Shown: piece by piece, positions 62,684 through 64,000 of the stretch
Layout of the letters: each line of letters starts with the position of its first letter
How positions within the stretch are numbered: the first letter of the stretch is position 1
Source of the DNA: Deltaproteobacteria bacterium
Lineage (GTDB): Bacteria > Desulfobacterota > Binatia > UBA9968
Direction: 5' to 3'
Length of the DNA: 64,000 nucleotides
Assembly (NCBI GenBank): GCA_009692615.1
Contig: SHYW01000003.1
Location: 1 to 64,000, forward strand
The notes under the pieces: model-generated
Seen by the model: the letters and a program-made list of their open reading frames with translations, nothing else
What the model was told of the DNA's origin: nothing
Databases searched by the model: none
Program-made: the position numbers and the translations under genes

Positions 62684-63927
62684 GACTGCACCGCCTGTGC
62701 CGATGGCTCGATGTTGATGCCGGGAAATTCTCTGGTGAACTGTTTTTCCGAGTCGTGACGCAAGAGCGGCGCGACTTTCTCGGCGAACAGCTTCATGTTC
62801 TTGCGCGCCAGATGGTCCTGCATGTTGCCGAATTGAAACTGGATCAACAGATTGCCGACCTTGGCGCGCTCGATCAAAGCGCGGATGCGGTTGGCGACGG
62901 TCTCGGGGCTGCCGACGATGATCGACTGTGAGGCTTCCAACTCTTCCCAGTTTTCGACGTCGCCGAGTAGCTTGCGTCCCGGCTTGTAGCCCTTCATATA
63001 TTCGCGCCAGGCTGCCGCGGGGATGTACGGCACGCCGGGGCCGTAGGTGAGCTGGCGGCCTTCTTTGCGCAGGTGGCCCTTTAAACAGTTCTTCAAGAAA
63101 TACCAGACGCCTTCTTCGCACTCTTCGCGCGCCTGCTGATCCGTATCGGCAACGTAAACCGACATCAAAATGCCAAACCTAAACGGGTGATACTTGTCGC
63201 CGTGATCTTCCAACACTTTGGCGAACTCTTGCTGGGCGCGATGGGTTTCGCCGCCATGGCTGCGCGATGAGAGAAAATAACAGTAGCCGCGTTTAGCGAC
63301 TTCGATCATGGTCGACGGACTGCGCGAGCCGGGAATCCAGACCGGTGGAAACGGTTTCTGCAGCGGCTTGGGCCAGAGGTTCACATAGCGCAGCGGATAG
63401 TAGCGGCCTTCGTGGGTGAATGGCCCGTCGTCGGTCCAGGAGCGGACGATCAGATCAGCAGCCTCCCAAAATTTTTCCCGGGTGTTGGCCGACGGCACGT
63501 CGTAGTTGAATGTTTCCGGACCGCCGCCGGGAGCGAAGCCGGCGATCAATCTGCCGTTGCTCATCTGGTCGAGCATGGCGTATTCCTCGGCGACGCGCAT
63601 GGGATTCATGTGCAGTGGGAGAAGATTTCCGAGGATGACGATTTTTCCGCGCTTGGTGCGCTGGGTCAGCGCCGAAGCGATGATGTTGGGCGACGGCATC
63701 AAGCCGTAAATATTCTGGTGATGCTCGTTCAAGACCATGCCGTCGAAGCCGAGCTCGTCGGCGAGGGCGAGCTGATCGATATACTCTTGATAGAGGCCGC
63801 GGGCCTGCTTGTTGTCCCAGAGTTTGTTGGGTGTGGTCACCCAACCGCTATGGCCCGACTTGTCGAAGTCTTTATCGAGGTAGGGATAGGCCATGAAATG
63901 CCAGCAAAACAGTTGCACAGGTTGCAT
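62680..63927 (-). CDS. LLM-class flavin-dependent oxidoreductase
   Basis: The 415-aa protein belongs to the luciferase-like monooxygenase family. Typical stretches are 'DELGFDGMVLNEHHQNIYGL', 'RVAEEYAMLDQMSNGRLIAG' followed by 'FAPGGGPETFNYD', and 'VGSPETVANRIRALIERAKV' near the end. It uses FMN or F420 to oxidise an organic substrate with O2 or by hydride transfer; the flavin type cannot be determined. GAGGTG is about 5 nt before ATG. It is first of a two-gene minus-strand operon with the Cys-hydrolase. Confidence 0.92.
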   Translation of the reverse strand: MQPVQLFCWHFMAYPYLDKDFDKSGHSGWVTTPNKLWDNKQARGLYQEYIDQLALADELGFDGMVLNEHHQNIYGLMPSPNIIASALTQRTKRGKIVILGNLLPLHMNPMRVAEEYAMLDQMSNGRLIAGFAPGGGPETFNYDVPSANTREKFWEAADLIVRSWTDDGPFTHEGRYYPLRYVNLWPKPLQKPFPPVWIPGSRSPSTMIEVAKRGYCYFLSSRSHGGETHRAQQEFAKVLEDHGDKYHPFRFGILMSVYVADTDQQAREECEEGVWYFLKNCLKGHLRKEGRQLTYGPGVPYIPAAAWREYMKGYKPGRKLLGDVENWEELEASQSIIVGSPETVANRIRALIERAKVGNLLIQFQFGNMQDHLARKNMKLFAEKVAPLLRHDSEKQFTREFPGINIEPSAQAVQS

Positions 63928-64000
63928 CGATCACCTCATGTGAAGATTGCTAATGGCTTGGGAATTTTTTCGGACTATAGCGGCAATTGTCGGCGTAGTG

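Overview
The window is a GC-rich (roughly 60 %) bacterial chromosome segment with about 54 protein genes and no rRNA, tRNA, CRISPR array or intact transposon that I could see. The gene mix is dominated by NMT1/SsuA-like and other solute-binding proteins, amidohydrolase-2 TIM barrels, Rieske oxygenases, cupins, a hydantoinase A/B cluster, an LLM flavin oxidoreductase and a xanthine-dehydrogenase-type hydroxylase. That mix, with an rimP-nusA-infB operon of deltaproteobacterial style, suggests an uncultured soil or groundwater heterotroph of the former 'Deltaproteobacteria' (Binatia-like), Rokubacteria or Tectomicrobia type. This placement is inference from gene content, not a phylogeny.

Layout: 0.1-5.9 kb, minus-strand hyuA-hyuB-hyuB with palindromes in each gap. 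6-14.7 kb, a BNR-repeat protein, a frameshifted Rieske oxygenase, solute-binding proteins, then an aromatic-type set (Rieske oxygenase, cupin, alpha/beta hydrolase, solute-binding protein). 14.7-16.7 kb, an AT-richer island with a three-helix membrane protein and a HEPN-like protein. 16.8-22.7 kb, an amidohydrolase, a SWIM-SNF2 helicase and an iron-type binding protein. 23-29.6 kb, the translation operon rimP-nusA-rnpM-infB-ylxP-rbfA-truB. 29.7-36.4 kb, hydrolases, an MFS exporter with an N-terminal frameshift, and a metallophosphoesterase. 36.5-40.1 kb, a Dpp-like binding protein and two permeases without ATPases. 40.2-41.4 kb, a tandem pair of unrecognised paralogs. 41.6-50.3 kb, cupin dioxygenase-like proteins, amidohydrolases, short-chain dehydrogenases and a CDGSH protein remnant. 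50.4-58.5 kb, a molybdenum hydroxylase (FAD, Mo and 2Fe-2S subunits) followed by a BNR protein and three binding proteins. 58.6-64 kb, an HD-GYP protein, a TctC-like binding protein, a small P-loop kinase, and an LLM oxidoreductase with a cysteine-nucleophile hydrolase.

The genes read as a catabolic and scavenging region: 11 solute-binding proteins gather small organic compounds, and oxygenases, cupin dioxygenases, molybdenum hydroxylase, flavin oxidoreductase, hydrolases and amidohydrolases open and trim them. Only two transporter permeases and no transporter ATPase are present, so most binding proteins must share a transporter encoded elsewhere or act as sensors.

The most unusual DNA-level feature is a set of modular palindromic intergenic repeats. 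Several families recur in a fixed order, nest in one another, sit inside the translation operon, and in one case supply the last codons and stop of a gene. Two genes carry T6-tract frameshifts, which may be decay or assembly error.
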